22,920 bases of DNA from contig JASLED010000052.1 in the NCBI GenBank assembly GCA_030151255.1, forward strand, positions 1 to 22,920, written 5' to 3'. Positions 21,993 to 22,920 of the stretch are shown here, piece by piece. The notes beneath the pieces were generated by a model. That model ran no database searches. It saw nothing but the letters and a program-made list of their open reading frames with translations, and had not been told where the DNA came from. Origin of the DNA: Flavobacterium sp. (lineage in GTDB: Bacteria; Bacteroidota; Bacteroidia; Flavobacteriales; Flavobacteriaceae). Position 1 is the stretch's first letter, and each line of letters opens with the position of its first letter. The position numbers and the translations under genes are program-made.

Positions 21993-22499
21993 ATGATTTG
22001 TTTCGATAAAATCACTGATATTTTTTGTATTGTAGATGAGTTCTGCAAAGATTTTGAAAAATCAACTAAATCATTTCTTTTAGGCTAGCCCTCAAAGCGT
22101 CCACCAAGAATGTCTAAATCTGAAGTAATTACAATTTATCTACTATTTCATTTAAGTGGTTTTCGTTGTTTTAAACATTTCTACATTTTTTATGTTCAGA
22201 AGCATATGACTAAAGAGTTTCCTAATACTGTTTCTTACAATCATTTTGTGGAGTTGATGCAATCTGTGATTATGCCAATGACTATCTTTGCTAAAACATG
22301 TTGTTTAGGCAAATGTACAGGTATTTCATTTGTAGATTCTACTCCCATTCAGGAAGGTAAACCAATTTACATTAAAGATTTGTTGGATAAAAGAGGCAAT
22401 ACCTATCAAGGTTATGTGATATATAACAAAGAAACGAAGCAAGCGGACTTCTCGTGTAAATCTTCAGCAAAAAGTGGACATCTAAGGACTAAAAACTAA
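21993..22499 (+). pseudogene. IS982-family transposase, broken, fused to a DUF3945-like fragment
   Basis: From ATG 21993 the frame reads MICFDKITDIFCIVDEFCKD..., the start of an IS982 transposase, then meets an in-frame TAG at 22086-22088. It reopens as PSKRPPRMSKSEVITIYLLFH and continues to FVDSTPIQ (codons ending 22352), where the first catalytic Asp of the IS982 DDE domain lies in VDST. Homology then stops: the remaining DDE domain is absent. The next 40 or so codons (EGKPIYIKDLLDKRGNTY..., YNKETKQADFS) resemble the DUF3945 repeat found in Bacteroidetes mobilisation proteins. The frame ends at 22499. The element is therefore inactive. A shorter ORF starting at ATG 22110 exists only because of the amber stop. 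Confidence 0.8.
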
Positions 22500-22532
22500 G
22501 ATAGTGTTTTCAAAAAAATGTAACTTTATATT

Positions 22533-22886
22533 ATGGGAACACCAAAGAAAAAAACAGCAGAAACTTTTGTCAAAGACATTCGCAATAATACTCGTCGTAT
22601 TTTCACTGCCGAACAAAAGATTTTAATAGTTATGGAAGCCTTGCGAGCAGAGATTTCCATTGCAGAATTATGTCGAAAATATAGTATTAATCAATCTCAA
22701 TTTTACAAGTGGAATAAAGAGTTTCTAGAAGCAGGTAAAAAACGTTTATCTGGCGATGTAACGCGTGAAGCTACCAGTAATGAAGTAACGGAATTAAAGA
22801 AAGAAAATGCTCGATTAAAAGAGATGGTTGCTGATTTGGTTTTGCGCTACGACATTGTAAAAAAAAGTTTGGATATGTTAGATTAA
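22533..22886 (+). CDS. IS3-family transposase, OrfA
   Basis: The 117-residue protein is the DNA-binding half of an IS3-type transposase. A helix-turn-helix covers about 25-65 (RIFTAEQKILIVMEAL, ISIAELCRKYSINQSQFYKWNKEF), and a leucine-zipper-like helix covers 83-116 (EVTELKKENARLKEMVADL). The catalytic OrfB is not complete here. Near the end, eight A followed by G (22859-22867) form a slippery stretch, and the -1 frame beyond it is open to the end of the window, as expected for programmed frameshifting to an OrfAB fusion. The left end of the element may be the TGGACATC at 22475, inside the preceding chimeric ORF. OrfA itself appears intact. Confidence 0.9.
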   Translation: MGTPKKKTAETFVKDIRNNTRRIFTAEQKILIVMEALRAEISIAELCRKYSINQSQFYKWNKEFLEAGKKRLSGDVTREATSNEVTELKKENARLKEMVADLVLRYDIVKKSLDMLD

Positions 22887-22920
22887 AAGATCAATTCAAA
22901 CGCTATATGAGATTAACTGC
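22859..22920 (+). CDS. IS3-family transposase OrfB, N-terminal fragment (-1 frame)
   Basis: After the A8G run at 22859-22867 the -1 frame reads KKFGYVRLKDQFKRYMRLT and is open to the window end, passing the OrfA stop at 22884-22886. The catalytic DDE domain would lie beyond the window. The call depends on the frameshift arrangement usual in IS3 elements; too little sequence is visible to identify OrfB by itself. Confidence 0.45.

Noticed and set aside
22110..22499. A genuine 129-residue protein of its own
   Set aside because: Its N-terminal part continues the IS982 frame from 21993 across an amber stop, and its C-terminal part belongs to a different family. It is a remnant rather than a gene.

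Overview
The window is chromosomal DNA of a low-GC Bacteroidetes bacterium, most likely a member of the Flavobacteriaceae. The evidence is AT-rich sequence, flavobacterial proteins throughout (a TIGR02757/DUF2400 protein, CSSDD-type lipoproteins, a DEAD-box helicase with a DbpA domain and RGG tail), repeated Bacteroidetes-type -7 boxes (TAnnTTTG) ahead of genes, and few classical Shine-Dalgarno sites. Most of it is an ordinary housekeeping region. The last 1 kb is a junction of decayed mobile elements.

Layout. Positions 1-1438: the 3' end of a VOC/glyoxalase gene (+) meets a two-gene minus-strand operon for lipoprotein thiol-disulfide proteins. 1818-4585: DEAD-box RNA helicase, then a secreted protein with a carboxypeptidase-like regulatory domain; a terminator-like hairpin overlaps the start of the second gene. 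4697-6971: a dihydroorotase-like protein that has lost its metal ligands, a small membrane protein and an alpha/beta esterase, ending in a bidirectional terminator shared with glmM (-). 8519-10993: an ACP phosphodiesterase-family protein and a ClC protein with C-terminal CBS domains. 10994-11597: a long gap with a candidate minus-strand structured RNA of about 200 nt and an operator-like dyad. 11598-13730: a compact operon HxlR regulator - cysE - cysK for cysteine synthesis. 13901-15207: an e(P4)-type acid phosphatase lipoprotein and a small lipoprotein with a possible surface-export signal. 15330-16604: glyA (-), divergent from fumarylacetoacetase (+). 18219-19765: ftsE followed 2 bp later by a family 2 glycosyltransferase, convergent and overlapping by 50 bp with a family 1/4 glycosyltransferase (-) that follows a TIGR02757 gene. 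21750-22920: mobile debris, consisting of an IS982-type transposase with an amber stop and lost C-terminus, a DUF3945-like fragment fused to it, and an IS3-family element running off the window with a probable frameshift site.

Functional links. glyA (serine/glycine), cysE and cysK lie on one biochemical line, serine to O-acetylserine to cysteine, although glyA is transcribed separately. The HxlR gene is probably the local regulator of the cysteine genes. glmM and the two glycosyltransferases serve envelope sugar metabolism, and ftsE serves division. I found no defence system, CRISPR array, tRNA or rRNA. The least explained items are the candidate structured RNA at about 11152-11352, the metal-ligand-free dihydroorotase-like protein, and the hairpin spanning the start of the gene at 3833.
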